Assembly (NCBI GenBank): GCA_019448385.1
Contig: JAGTXO010000029.1
Span: 186,001 to 250,000 of the forward strand
Direction of reading: 5' to 3'
Origin: Diacronema lutheri
Taxonomy: Eukaryota > Haptophyta > Pavlovophyceae > Pavlovales > Pavlovaceae
DNA length: 64,000 nucleotides
Position 1 is the stretch's first letter. Every line of letters starts with the position of its first letter. Shown piece by piece: positions 1 through 9,849 of the stretch. The notes below the pieces were generated by a model, which ran no database searches, was not told where the DNA came from, and worked only from the letters and a program-made list of their open reading frames with translations. Both the position numbers and the translations under genes were made by a program.

Positions 1-2064
1 CTGCGCGATGCGCGAGCGGCGCTCGCCATCGACCGCAACGAGCAGCAGCCAAAGGCGCGCCACCGCGTCGTGCTCGCCCTCGTTGCTCTCGAATGGCTAT
101 CAGAGGCGGAGGCAGCGTGCGACGAGGCGCTGCGAGCGCTCCCAAGCGGGGAGCATGCGCGCGTGTTCGCCGAGCTGGGCGCACGCATTGCGGAGCGACG
201 CAGCAGTGTGGCGAGCGCGGCGAGCGAGCAGCCGCGGCGCGCGCGCAGCTCCGAGCCGCGCCCGTCCGTGCGCGGGCGTCTGAACGAGGTGCTCCGGGCG
301 CAAGGCGAACTGCCTGACACGGCCAGCGCCATGTGCATGGAGAACGCGCGCATGATGTTGAGCATGGCGATGCGCGCCGGCGGCGACGACGCCAAGATGC
401 GCGAGTCGCTTCTCTTCGAGGGCCCGTTGTACGATGAGCGCGTGGCGCCTTTCCACAAGGAGTTCTCGCAGGCCGGCCTGATGCCCAAGCAGTGCGACGT
501 GAAGCGCTGCATGACCAAGCTCCACTCGGCGTACGAGCACGCGGTGGCCATCAGGATGCACGAGCTGCAAATGACAAGCGGCCCGTCCTCGACGCGGCGC
601 AACGACAGCGGTCCGGACGCGCTCGCGTTTGGCGACTCGTGCTTTGTGACGGTCGGCGATGTACTCAAGCGGCTGCGCAGCAACGAGCCGGCCGACATCG
701 ACTGGCTGCTCCATGCCAAGCATGGGAGCGTGCGCGAGATCGGCGCGAGGCCGTATGAGAAGGAGCTGCACCACTCCTTCTCCAACGCGCCGGTGACGCC
801 GACGGTGATGGCAGCGGGGCGAACGCACGTCGCCGTCGGCTTCGTCGACCTTGCATCGCTCTCTGCGTCAATCAAGATCAGCGGCTACGGCGAGGCGAGC
901 AGTGCGCCAACGCGCTGGGTTGGCTATGAGCAGTCAGCGTACGCCGTTGCCAAGACGGCTGCGATCATCGCGATGATGCAGCGCGGCGCGAGCGACGACG
1001 ACGTGCTGCAGGTGTGGTTCTCCGCCGCGTGGAGCGTCGGCGCGCGCGCATCCTTCCGCACTGCACTGCGCGACATGCTCTCGCCCGAGTGCCCGCGCGT
1101 GACGGGCGGACTCGACGGTGGCGCGGTGCCGCCCACCGTGCTCGCCTTCCTCCGGCACTGGTCGCTCGCGGACGTTCCGCTCGCGGCGGCGCGCACGGGC
1201 TGGCTCGACAGTTGGGAGGGGTCGTGCGTGTCCTTCATCGGGAACTTTCGGCTCGCGCGCGATCGGCACGCCCTCTGCGCCTACATGCTGTGCGGGCAGC
1301 TGCTCGCCGCGCAGGTGGGCTCGGTTGTCATGTTTGGCATGCCCGACGAGCTGGGCGCGGTCTCGCCGAGCGAGAGCTTCCTGCAGACGATCTCCTTCGT
1401 CGAGCTTGTCAACGCGCCTTCGAGCGCGGTGTGCGACGTCATCGAGACGTGCGTGCGCATCGTGCGCGGCCGCATCGCCGATCTCTCGCGCGAGATGCGC
1501 CGCGGCGCGATCGGCGTACGGCTGCGGCTCGCAACGCTCGCGCCGGACTCGCACGCGCTGCACGCGGAGATCCGCTCGCTGCAGCCGCACACGCTCAACT
1601 GGTCGAACGTGCCGGATTACTTGCCGCCCGCCATGTTCCACGCGATCGCGCGCGCGTGCTCGGCCGCCAAGGACACCGTCCATGTGATGTACACGATGAA
1701 CTGGCCCATCTTCCCGCACGGCGCGAGCCACGTCGAGTACGCCGCGCGGTGCGAGCCCCAAAAAATCAAGGAGCTTTTCCGCGGTATGGTGACCGGCGCG
1801 CACGGCGCCATTGCGGCGCAGTACGGCCTGCTTGGTTGGGACAAGGTGATGCTCGTGCCCCCCAACTCGAACATCCGCGACATTCTGGACTTCGGCTGCA
1901 TGATGAGCACGCACCGCGAATGGGCCGCGGCCTTCCTCGCACGTGGCGGCTTTGCGCACTCGCACCAGACAATGCACAGCATGCCCACCTTCTCGGTGCT
2001 GCACCGCGCGGACTCGACGTTTGCGCTCGCTTTCTCGTATGACCCGTCCGTGCGAGTCAAGTGA
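1..2064 (+). CDS. TPR / DUF4470-like protein, 5' end cut by window
   Basis: The reading frame is open from base 1 to the TGA at 2062-2064, so the window begins inside the gene; the first internal ATG is at 70. The visible N-terminus is helical and alanine/leucine-rich, like the end of a TPR array (AIDRNEQQPKARHR then EAEAACDEALRALPSGE). A long globular part follows. Near the C-terminus LNWSNVPDYLPPAMFHAIAR resembles the 'NWSNVxDYxxxxxFxxxARAC' signature of DUF4470/DUF4471 proteins, a family including MYND-linked proteins and the dynein assembly factor DNAAF3, but I see no zinc finger in this part. No intron is needed from base 1 to the stop. Function is not established; a protein-assembly or methyltransferase-like role is family inference. 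The gene is certain, the family tentative. Confidence 0.6.
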   Translation: MRDARAALAIDRNEQQPKARHRVVLALVALEWLSEAEAACDEALRALPSGEHARVFAELGARIAERRSSVASAASEQPRRARSSEPRPSVRGRLNEVLRAQGELPDTASAMCMENARMMLSMAMRAGGDDAKMRESLLFEGPLYDERVAPFHKEFSQAGLMPKQCDVKRCMTKLHSAYEHAVAIRMHELQMTSGPSSTRRNDSGPDALAFGDSCFVTVGDVLKRLRSNEPADIDWLLHAKHGSVREIGARPYEKELHHSFSNAPVTPTVMAAGRTHVAVGFVDLASLSASIKISGYGEASSAPTRWVGYEQSAYAVAKTAAIIAMMQRGASDDDVLQVWFSAAWSVGARASFRTALRDMLSPECPRVTGGLDGGAVPPTVLAFLRHWSLADVPLAAARTGWLDSWEGSCVSFIGNFRLARDRHALCAYMLCGQLLAAQVGSVVMFGMPDELGAVSPSESFLQTISFVELVNAPSSAVCDVIETCVRIVRGRIADLSREMRRGAIGVRLRLATLAPDSHALHAEIRSLQPHTLNWSNVPDYLPPAMFHAIARACSAAKDTVHVMYTMNWPIFPHGASHVEYAARCEPQKIKELFRGMVTGAHGAIAAQYGLLGWDKVMLVPPNSNIRDILDFGCMMSTHREWAAAFLARGGFAHSHQTMHSMPTFSVLHRADSTFALAFSYDPSVRVK

Positions 2065-2393
2065 GTCAACAAGTGAAATTCGGAATTCCGGAGTCATCCA
2101 AAACCGCGCAGCCGGTCAATCTTTCGATTCCGATCGCGCGGAGCGGACGCGCCGGCGATGTGCACGGCGCCGAAAACCCTCGCGCCGGCTGGCCTGCCGG
2201 CCAAGTACCGTCGAGCGGTGCGCCGCGCCGCAGGGCGCCTTGATTGCCGTGCTCTGGCGCTTGAGGGGTTGCGAGCGCCCGCGCGCGCGCGCGGACGCGG
2301 CCGCACCGTGCCGGCGCGCGTGCGTGACGCCGATGCCGCCGCTCGCGCGCCGCGCCGCGGCAGGCTGAGCTGGCGGGCAAAGACGCGCACGGC
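2065..2393 (+). other. Gap with probable first exon of the desaturase gene
   Basis: No complete gene is seen. An ATG at 2158 opens a short frame (MCTAPKTLAPAGLPAKYRRA) that could be the first coding exon of the downstream desaturase. A CAG at 2361-2363 is followed by a frame reading AELAGKDAHG straight into the desaturase, which looks like an intron acceptor. The donor joining the two is not resolved. Confidence 0.3.
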
Positions 2394-3899
2394 GTGCGCT
2401 GGGAGTACTACATCAACCCGTTCCCTGCTTGCGTTGCGCGCCGCGTGCGCGCCTGCCTCTGCGACCCGCGCGACTGGCCAATGGTCGTGCTGACGTGCAA
2501 CATCGTTGCGACGACCGGCGTCGCAGCCGCGCTCATGTATGCGCTGCCCGTGGGCGCGACGAGCACGCACCTGTGCGGGCTGACGTACGTGCTACTCACC
2601 GCCGCTATCTTCGACGCGCGCTTCATCCTCTGCCTGCACTACGCGTCGCACCGCAAGCTGTGGTCGCCCGCCGCACTCGGGCCGGTCGCCGCCGGCGCGC
2701 TCAACGAGCTGCTCCCGACGGTCCTCGGCCCGCTCTTCGGGATACCGCCGGGCATGTACTTTTTGCACCACGTGGTGATGCACCACGTCGAGGACAACCG
2801 CTTCCCTTCCGACCTCTCCTCCACCATGCCCTACCAGCGCGATTCGCTCCTCGACTTTGCAAAGGCACGGTGTCCGGCGCGCGGCGCGCGGTGTCCGGCG
2901 CGCGGCGCACGGTGTCCGGCGCGCGGCGCACGGTGTCCGGCGCGCGGCGCGCGGTGTCCGGCGCGCGGCGCGCGGTGTCCGGCGCGCGGCGCACGGTGTC
3001 CGGCGCGCGGCGCACGGTGTCCGGCGCGCGGCGCACAGTGTCCGGCGCGCGGCGCGCGGTGTCCGGCGCGCGGCGCGCGGGCGGCTCGGGCGGGCAGGCG
3101 CTCGGCGGCCAGTGCGCGGTGTGCCTCACGCCGGCGCGCGCGCTGCGCCCCGCGCGCGCGCCGCGATCAGTACTGGATGACCTATTTGACTGCGACGGCG
3201 ATATATCTCCCACTGTACGCCCTTGCCAAGGGCCGGCGCCAACTCGCGCTCTACGCGGTCAGCTTGCTCTCCGGCTGGTTTTGCCTGATCGCCGCCGCGT
3301 GGTCCGTCTCGCCGACGGCTGCGCTGTGGACGCTGCTCGTGCCCTTTGTCAAGTCATCTGTGACGCTCATGTTCGGCAACTGGTCGCAGCACATCTTTGT
3401 CGAGCCGTCCCGCCCGACCGACGACTACGTCTCGACGTACAATTGCCTCGCCGTGCTCGACAATCGCTTCACCTTCAACGATGGCTACCACATCATCCAC
3501 CACGTGAACGCGCGCAAGCACTGGAGCGAAATGCCCGCCGCGTTCGTCGACTCGCTCGCGCAGCACGAGGCGCACGGCGCGCTCTGCTTCGAGGGCCTCT
3601 TCTTCTTCGAGATCGGCTTCCTCGGTGCGCGTGGCGTGCGCGCGCACCTGCGCGCGGCGTCGGCCTCGCGCGCTCACGCGCGCGCACCTCGCGCCGTGCG
3701 CCGTGCGCACGCCCAACGCCCGGTTCTTGCGGCCGCGCGCGCCCTTTGGCGTCGCGCGCGCCCCGCAGTGATGAGCGGCCAGTGGCGCAAGCTCGCGCGG
3801 CACGTCGTGCAACTGACTGATGAGCCGCTCTCAGAGGCGCAGCTCGTCGCGCTCCTCAAGCGGCGCGTGCAGAAGATCGGGCACGAGCACGTCGAGTAG
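2394..3899 (+). CDS. Membrane fatty-acid desaturase-like protein
   Basis: Membrane di-iron desaturase/hydroxylase of the FA_desaturase type. The three histidine boxes are visible: HYASH, HHVVMHH and YHIIHHVN, between hydrophobic stretches. Suggested coding exons are 2394-2864, 3171-3624 and 3769-3899, giving at least 351 residues. Intron 1 (2865-3170) is GC-AG in phase 0 (AAG|GC, then ATCAG|TAC); intron 2 (3625-3768) is GT-AG in phase 1 and restores GFLVMSGQWRKLARHVV, the usual end of this family. Both introns are multiples of three and stop-free, so the frame also reads through them. Base 2394 is a GTG, not a start; the real start lies upstream, perhaps ATG 2158. MCM6 follows 143 bp downstream on the same strand. 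The fatty-acid substrate and membrane cannot be told. Confidence 0.8.
   Translation: MRWEYYINPFPACVARRVRACLCDPRDWPMVVLTCNIVATTGVAAALMYALPVGATSTHLCGLTYVLLTAAIFDARFILCLHYASHRKLWSPAALGPVAAGALNELLPTVLGPLFGIPPGMYFLHHVVMHHVEDNRFPSDLSSTMPYQRDSLLDFAKARCPARGARCPARGARCPARGARCPARGARCPARGARCPARGARCPARGARCPARGAQCPARGARCPARGARAARAGRRSAASARCASRRRARCAPRARRDQYWMTYLTATAIYLPLYALAKGRRQLALYAVSLLSGWFCLIAAAWSVSPTAALWTLLVPFVKSSVTLMFGNWSQHIFVEPSRPTDDYVSTYNCLAVLDNRFTFNDGYHIIHHVNARKHWSEMPAAFVDSLAQHEAHGALCFEGLFFFEIGFLGARGVRAHLRAASASRAHARAPRAVRRAHAQRPVLAAARALWRRARPAVMSGQWRKLARHVVQLTDEPLSEAQLVALLKRRVQKIGHEHVE
2866..3079 (+). repeat. 21-bp minisatellite inside desaturase intron 1
   Basis: About ten near-perfect copies of a 21-bp unit (core GGTGTCCGGCGCGCGGCGC) fill the first two thirds of the proposed intron. 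Copies differ mainly by C/A or C/T substitutions. Because 21 is a multiple of three, the array stays open as a seven-residue repeat (CPARGAR) if the intron is retained. Confidence 0.9.
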
Positions 3900-4042
3900 C
3901 GCGAATTGCGATGAGCAGTCCCGTAGCCCGTACTCCGCCCTTGCCTCCGGAACTCCGAGTGTCGGACTCCGGATCGCGGCTGTGGGCGCGAAAGGCGAGA
4001 GGCCGTGGAGGGAAGCCGAGCGCGGCACGAAGCTCGGCGCGG

Positions 4043-6757
4043 ATGGCGGACACAACGTTTGAGGAAGAGATCGGCAAGCAGTTTTACGACTTCATCTCGC
4101 GGTGAGAGGCCAGCGCCCGCGCCCGCGTCGCATGCCGCCGCCCGCCGCCCGCCCGAGCGCGCGGCGCGGCGCGCGCGCGCGCGCGCGCTCGGGCGCGCCG
4201 CGCCCGCGCCGCTCACGCGCGCGCGTCGTGCGCCGCACGGGCGGCGGCGCGTGGCTCGTCCGCGCGCGTGGCCGCGCGTCGCGCGCGCAGCTTCTCCGAG
4301 GCCTCGCTGCTCACGCCCGAAAGCTCGATCCTTAACGGGCCGCTGCTCCGGGAGTACGCGGAGCAGGTGCGGTGCATGCGCGACAACGAGACGTCGACGC
4401 TCTACGTCAATTACCAGCACGTCGAGGCGCACGACGGCTCGCTCGCGGAGGCGCTGCGCGACCATTTTTACCGCCTCGAGCCCTTCCTGCGCGCCGCGCT
4501 CAAGCGCTACGTGTCCGACGAGTACGCGGCGCACGCGGCGTCGGTGAAGGAGTTCAGCGTCTCGTTCTTCGGGATGCCGTTCACGCTCAAGATCCGCGAG
4601 CTGAAGACGGATTGCGTGGGCAAGCTGTCGTGCATCTCGGGAACAGTGACGCGCACGAGCGAGGTCCGCCCCGAGCTCGTCGAGGGCGTCTTCGCGTGCA
4701 ACGACTGCGGCGCGCTCGTCGAGGGCGTGCGGCAGCAGCTCCGGTACACGGAGCCAGTGCTGTGCGCAAAGTGTCCCAATCGCACCAAGTGGAGCCTCGA
4801 CACGAAGCGCTCGCGCTTCGCCGACTGGCAGCGCGTGCGCGTGCAGGAGAACACGTCCGAGATCCCCGCCGGCTGCATGCCGCGCACGCTCGACGTGATC
4901 GTGCGCGACGACAACGTCGAGCGCGCGAAGGCGGGCGACAAGGCGGTCTTCACCGGCACGCTCGTCGTCGTGCCCGAGGTGAGCGGCCACGGCGCGACGG
5001 GCGAGCGCGCGGAGGTGCGGCCGCGCGCGGAGGGGCGCGGCGCGGACGGCGGGCTGCAAGGCCTCTCCGCCCTCGGCACGCGCGAGCTCACGTACAAGAC
5101 GGCCTTCCTCGCGTCGTCGATCTCGTCGGCGGACGCGCGCTTCGGGTGCATCAACATCCGCGACGAGACGGACGACGCCGCCGCCGTGTACGACGGCTTC
5201 TCGGCGGCGGAGAAGGACGAGATCGACGACATGCGCACGTCGCGCGAGATCTACAATCTGCTCGCCCGCTCGATCGCGCCCACCGTCCACGGCCACGACG
5301 ACGTCAAGCGCGGCATCCTACTCCTGCTCATGGGCGGCGTGCACAAGCAGTCGCCCGAGGACGGCACCAACCTGCGCGGCGACATCAACGCGTGCCTCGT
5401 CGGCGACCCGAGCACCGCCAAGTCGCAGTTCCTCAAGTACGTCTGCTCGATCTTGCCCCGCGCCGTGTACGCCTCGGGCAAGGCCTCCACCGCCGCCGGC
5501 CTCACGGCGAGCGTCACGCGCGACGAGGAGTCGGGCGACGCGGTGATCGAGGCCGGCGCGCTCATGCTCGCCGACAACGGCATCTGCTGCATCGACGAGT
5601 TCGACAAGATGGAGGTGCGCGACCAGGTGGCGATCCACGAGGCGATGGAGCAGCAGACCATCTCGATCGCCAAGGCGGGCATCCGCGCGACGCTCAACGC
5701 GCGCGCGTCGATCCTCGCGGCCGCGAACCCGGCGCACGGCCGGTACGACCGCGCCAAGCCGCTGTCGAAGAACCTGACGCTCTCGGCGCCCATCATGTCG
5801 CGCTTCGACCTCTTCTTCGTGATCCTCGACGAGTGCGACGACGTGAAGGACTACCACATCGCGCAGCACATCGTACGCCTCCATCAGCACGGCTCGCTCT
5901 CGCACGCGGCGGCGCGCCCCGAGTTCTCCGCCGCGCAGCTCCAGCGCTACGTCAAGTACGCGCGCACGATCAAGCCCGAGCTGACGGCGGAGAGCCGCGG
6001 CGCGCTCGTCGACGCGTACGCGCAGCTGCGCGCCGCCTCGCACGCGCCCGGCTCGGCGATGGCGCAGCGCGTCACCGTGCGCCAGCTCGAGGCGCTGCTG
6101 CGGCTGTCGGAGGCGATCGCGCGCGTCCACCTCGATGACCGGATCCGTACGCGGTACGTCAAGGAGGCGAAACGGCTTGTCTCCACGTCGGTCGTGCACG
6201 TGCAGCACGCGGACATCTCCTTCGAGGACGCCGAGCTCGCCGCGATCTACGACGCCATCGGCGACGGCGACGACGACGACGATGCCGACGGCGGCGGCGG
6301 CGGCGGCGATGGCGGCGGCGGCGGCGGCGACGCGCAGGCCAACGGCGCGCCGGCCGCGAAGCGCGTCACGGTCCTCACCTTCGAGGAGTTCGAGCGGATC
6401 AAGTCGATCCTGCTCCGTCGGCTGCGCCGTGCGGAGGACGACGCGGCGACCGCCGCCGCGCTCGCGCGGCCCGCCGTCGGTGGCGACGGCGGCGACGACG
6501 ACGTGCCCGACGTCGAGGCCGCGCCCGCGGGCAGCGCGCCGTCCGCCGGCTGCCTGCCGCGCCGCGCGCTGATTGAGCACTACCTCGAGGTCTGCAATCT
6601 GAGCGATGGAGACGAGCTCGTGCGGCAGCACAAGGTCGTCAACCTCGTCATCAACCGGCTCATCGCCAAGGAGCAGGCGATCGTCGAGCTGCCCGCCGAC
6701 GACGAGGGCATGGACCGCGCCGACCGCCTCCTGATGCTCCACGCAGCGATCGAGTAG
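4043..6757 (+). CDS. MCM6: MCM6, replicative helicase subunit
   Basis: Subunit of the MCM2-7 DNA helicase. Exon 1 is 4043-4101 (MADTTFEEEIGKQFYDFIS); a 189-bp GT-AG intron in phase 2 follows (4102-4290); exon 2 is 4291-6757; 841 residues, normal for MCM6. MCM6-specific features are GTVTRTSEVRPELVEG, the zinc-ribbon stretch (CNDCG and CAKCPNRTKW), and FTGTLVVVPEV. The AAA+ core has Walker A GDPSTAKSQFLKYV, Walker B CCIDEFDKM and the arginine finger in SRFDLFF. A D/G-rich insert lies near 6265-6340, before a C-terminal winged-helix region (SDGDELVRQHKVVNLVINRL). The start was chosen because exon 1 matches the MCM6 N-terminal helix. The stop lies 4 bp before the first repeat unit of the next region. 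Confidence 0.95.
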
Positions 6758-6761
6758 GGGG

Positions 6762-7270
6762 CTGAGAGTACGACCCGGCTCGTACAAGCAAGCAAGCAAT
6801 GCCAGCCATTGCTCGAGGAGCAGCCAAGGCTAGGCCCAGGACGAGTCCAGGACTGGGACCCCCATGACCGGTATTTTTTGAGCAAAACTCGGGGTTGAGC
6901 GAGCGCGGGGGACGGAGGGCCCGAGCCGGGCCGACGGAGGGCCCGACCCCGGAATGCGGGCGACGGGAAGGGCTTGGGTGATTGACGCCCAGTACTATAT
7001 ACGGCGCGGTCCGGGCTGGTCCGGCCAGTGTAAGGCTGAGAGTACGACCCGGGTCGTACAGTCAAGGGTTAAAAGCCAGCCAATGAGCGCTCGAGGGGTC
7101 GGGGCGAGGCTTATGACGAGCCTAGGACCGAGACACCCTCCTGACCGGCCGATTTGGAGTAGAATTCGGGGTCGAGCGGGCGCGGCGGACGGAGGGCCCG
7201 AGCCGGGCCGACGGAGGGTCCGACCCCGGAATGCGGGCGACCGGAAGGGCTTGGGTGATTTACGCCTAGT
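6762..7270 (+). repeat. Two diverged direct repeat units at the left edge
   Basis: Two related units of about 230-270 bp begin at about 6762 and 7036 with the same GCTGAGAGTACGACCC. They share long blocks (GACGGAGGGCCCGAGCCGGG, CCCCGGAATGCGGGCGAC, GGGCTTGGGTGATT). Unit 2 is part of the long inverted repeat; unit 1 is more diverged and lies outside it. A TATATA-like motif (CTATATACGG) sits between them. No coding potential is evident. Confidence 0.85.
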
Positions 7271-7676
7271 AGAATAGAATGGCGGATTCCGGGGGGGCTC
7301 GCAACTGGCATCGCGCAAGCTGAGGCCCCCTGACTGACCGGACCGCGCCGAGTGCGCGTGCACCCCGTGGAGGGCGCGGCCAGTCGGACACTCTTCGCGA
7401 CTGAGCTCGCCGCGGCATACCGTGCGCTGCGCCGGCGCGCTACTTGCCGTTGGCCGAGCTGCGGGTGTTGCGCACCGCCGTGTTGCGCAGCCAGCGGCTG
7501 GATGCGCCGGTGGCCGGAACCTTGGCGCGCTTTGGCTAAGCGACCTCGGCCTGCACAGACTCGAACGCGTGCGTAAACTCGAGGCGTTGCAGGTGGCGAG
7601 CACGTGAGTTCGCGTAGGAGGTCTTGTACTCGGTGGCCTGACTGTCGACCGACGAGAGCTTGGGCGAGTTCGGCGG
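6995..7676 (+). repeat. Left copy of the long inverted repeat
   Basis: From CTATATACGG at 6995 to about 7676 the sequence is the reverse complement of about 39616-40311. Over the outer part (6995 to about 7470) I see essentially no differences. The inner part (7470-7676) carries substitutions and small indels. The inner part contains the decayed 3' end of a gene (reported separately); the outer part is non-coding. It could be a terminal inverted repeat of a large element or one of two insertions of a dispersed repeat. Confidence 0.9.
7042..7059. promoter_or_regulatory. Perfect 18-bp palindrome in the left inverted repeat
   Basis: GTACGACCCGGGTCGTAC is perfectly self-complementary. It recurs in the right repeat at 40246-40263 and, with one mismatch, at 6768-6785. 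A dimeric protein binding site is the natural reading; recognition by a transposase or replication protein is inference. Confidence 0.6.
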
Positions 7677-7713
7677 CACGTTGGCTCACTTGGGCTCGGT
7701 GCGCGGCTCTGCC

Positions 7714-7746
<33 letters not shown>

Positions 7747-8690
7747 CTTCGGACTCGCTGCCCGGCTCTGCCTGTGCGGGCGCGATGCACTCGGACTCGA
7801 TGCCCGGCTCTGCCTTCGTGGGCGCGGTCGCGGGCACGGGCGCGCCCTCGACCCCGTCGCGGTTGAAGACATCGAACTCGACGCACACGCCGTGGTCCTT
7901 GAAGTCGGTGGCCTCGCTGTCGTTCGCGTAAGCCTCGGGCGAACTCGCAACGAGCGACGACATCTCGGCGTGGAGCCAGCACATCTCATGCTGCACCGCG
8001 TGTTCAGGTTCTCGAGCGCTCCGTTGAAAGAGTCACTCTCACCGAGGCGCTCGCTGCACCACACCAGATAGCCATCGAGCTTGTGAGCGTGCTCGTGCGC
8101 CCGTGCGAGGTCCTTGGAGAGCGCGTCGGCGCGCGCGCACATGCCGTCGCATGACTTGGCCGGTGTCATGCTGTGCTTCCAAGGCCTGGTGCTCGGCGTT
8201 GAGCGTGTCGTGATCCTCGCGAACGAGCTGCAACCAGCTGCAGCAGCCGCGCGACGCCGCTGTCGCCGACGATGCGCTGGAGCATGTGGCCCATGAGGTG
8301 TGCGCGGCACGTGGCGAGCGCCACATTTTTGCGCAGCAGCGCGAGGATCCGGGCGCCGCGGACGAGCCGGCCCATGCACTTGAGCGCGTAGATTCGGCCG
8401 CACATGCACGCGCCGACGACCGAGTCGGCGGGCCCGCCGTCGAGCCAAAAGTTGGCCTCGGCCGCATCGCGGCGGCGGGCGACGCGCTGAAGGATGCGCA
8501 CGCGGTAGTGCCGGTCGACGAGCAGCTCGTCGCCGAAGATCTCGTCGGGCAGCAGCTCGGAGACGTTCTGGGGGTACATGCTGTGCGAGCGTGCACGCGA
8601 CGAGATCTCGTCGGGCGTGCCGTCCGTTCGTTCAGAGCAGAGCGCGTCGGACCGGCAGACAGACGATGCAGCGCGCGAAGGCACCTGCGG
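7430..8690 (-). pseudogene. Decayed minus-strand coiled-coil gene
   Basis: Coding-like sequence on the minus strand changes frame several times. Order, 5' to 3': MYPQNVSELLPDEIFGDELL and FWLDGGPADSVVGACMCGRI (about 8570-8400); a coiled coil (REDHDTLNAEHQALEAQHDT); KLDGYLVWCSERLGESDSFN in a second frame; MCWLHAEMSSLVASSPEAYA followed by acidic sequence in a third; then PNSPKLSSVDSQATEYKTSY ending at an in-frame TAG. The last part matches the right-hand copy at 39616-39865. The family is not recognised. Some frame changes could be unrecognised introns, but the in-frame stop and a (GCGCCC)n stretch support decay. An extension toward 9000 is possible. Confidence 0.45.
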
Positions 8691-9008
8691 CGCGCGGCGT
8701 GGCCTCGCGTGCCGTCACGAAGCCGCCTGCGCGCACTGCGGAGGCGGCGAGCGCGACGAGGGCGGGCGCGGACGAGGTGCTGAGCGGCGTCACGTACGCG
8801 CCCTCGCTCGCCGAGCTCGACGCCGCGGCGCTGACGATGCGCGCGGCGTACCACACCGACCGCCCCTGAGACGATGCGCGGCGCCCGCGGAGGACTGGTC
8901 CGTTGGCGCGCAAACCGTGGGCGAAAGGGCGCGAAGCCAACGGCCGTCCGCGCACGTTCAAACGCGCGCATACGGGTGGCATCCTCCCACCTTCGGCGCC
9001 GCTTTCTA

Positions 9009-9298
9009 AAAGGGTGTAGGGTGTAGGGTGTAGGATGCAAAACAAGCCCTCCCCACATTTGGGCCCGACGTCATTCCTTCTTCGAAGCCGTGACGTTACT
9101 CACATACGAGTACCTTTACTTAGTGTAGGATGTATCTATTCTCTAGGTATTTGCATAGTGTAGGGTGTAGGATACGTACGGTTACGAAAGTCCTACAGGG
9201 AGTGAAGGAATGACGCTGTGACGAAAGAAGGAATGACGTCGGGCCCAAATGTGGGGAGGGCTTGTTTTGCATCCTACACCCTACACCCTACACCCTTT
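9009..9298 (+). mobile_element. MITE-like element A (290 bp)
   Basis: Ends are AAAGGGTGTAGGGTGTAGGG and its complement; the terminal inverted repeats run about 70 bp and include GATGCAAAACAAGCCCTCCC. A TA dinucleotide lies directly outside each end (9007-9008 and 9299-9300), as expected for a TA target duplication of the Tc1/mariner type. No coding capacity, so non-autonomous. Three GGGTGTA heptads at each tip resemble telomere repeats. Confidence 0.8.
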
Positions 9299-9300
9299 TA

Positions 9301-9557
9301 GAAAGCGGCGGCGCCTCAGAGCATGGCGGCTCGACAGCATGGCGCCTCGACAGCATGGCGTCGTCCAGCGTGGCGTCCAGGATGGCGACTGCGCCCGGGC
9401 CGTGACGCCGCGACGTCGTTCGGCTGCGTCACGGAGGAGCGCCATCCGTGCGCCACGGAGGAGCGGCAGGACCACGACGCGGCGTGACGCTGGACGACGC
9501 CATGCTGTATAGGCGCCATGCTGTCGAGCCGCCATGCTCTGAGGCGCCGCCGCTTTT
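9301..9557. repeat. Hairpin segment between the two MITEs
   Basis: Left arm (about 9302-9346) and right arm (about 9511-9556) are complementary: AAAGCGGCGGCGCCTCAGAG against its reverse complement, continuing through several GACAGCATGGC units. The first ~28 bases of the left arm recur again right after MITE B (9851-9878). It may be a third non-autonomous element or the target into which A and B inserted. Confidence 0.7.
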
Positions 9558-9559
9558 CA

Positions 9560-9849
9560 AAAGGGTGTAGGGTGTAGGGTGTAGGATGCAAAACAAGCCC
9601 TCCCCACATCTGGGCCCGACGTCATTCCTTCTTTCGTCACAGCGTCATTCCTTCACTCCCTGTAGGACTTTCGTAACCGTACGTATCCTACACCCTACAC
9701 TATGCAAATACTTAGAGAATAGATACATCCTACACTTAGTAAAAGTACTCGTATGTGAGTAACGTCACGGCTTCGAAGAAGGAATGACGTCGGGCCCAAA
9801 TGTGGGGAGGGCTTGTTTTGCATCCTACACCCTACACCCTACACCCTTT
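9560..9849 (-). mobile_element. MITE-like element B (290 bp), inverted copy of A
   Basis: Same length, termini and interior as element A but in reverse orientation: A's internal TACGTACGGTTACGAAAGTC appears here as its complement. The right side is flanked by TA (9850-9851), the left by CA, so one target copy is altered. Only a few substitutions separate A and B, suggesting a young pair or gene conversion. Confidence 0.8.

Noticed and set aside
934-2097. 387-codon minus-strand frame antisense to the TPR/DUF4470-like gene
   Set aside because: Arg/His-rich product with no recognisable motif, fully overlapping a plausible gene.
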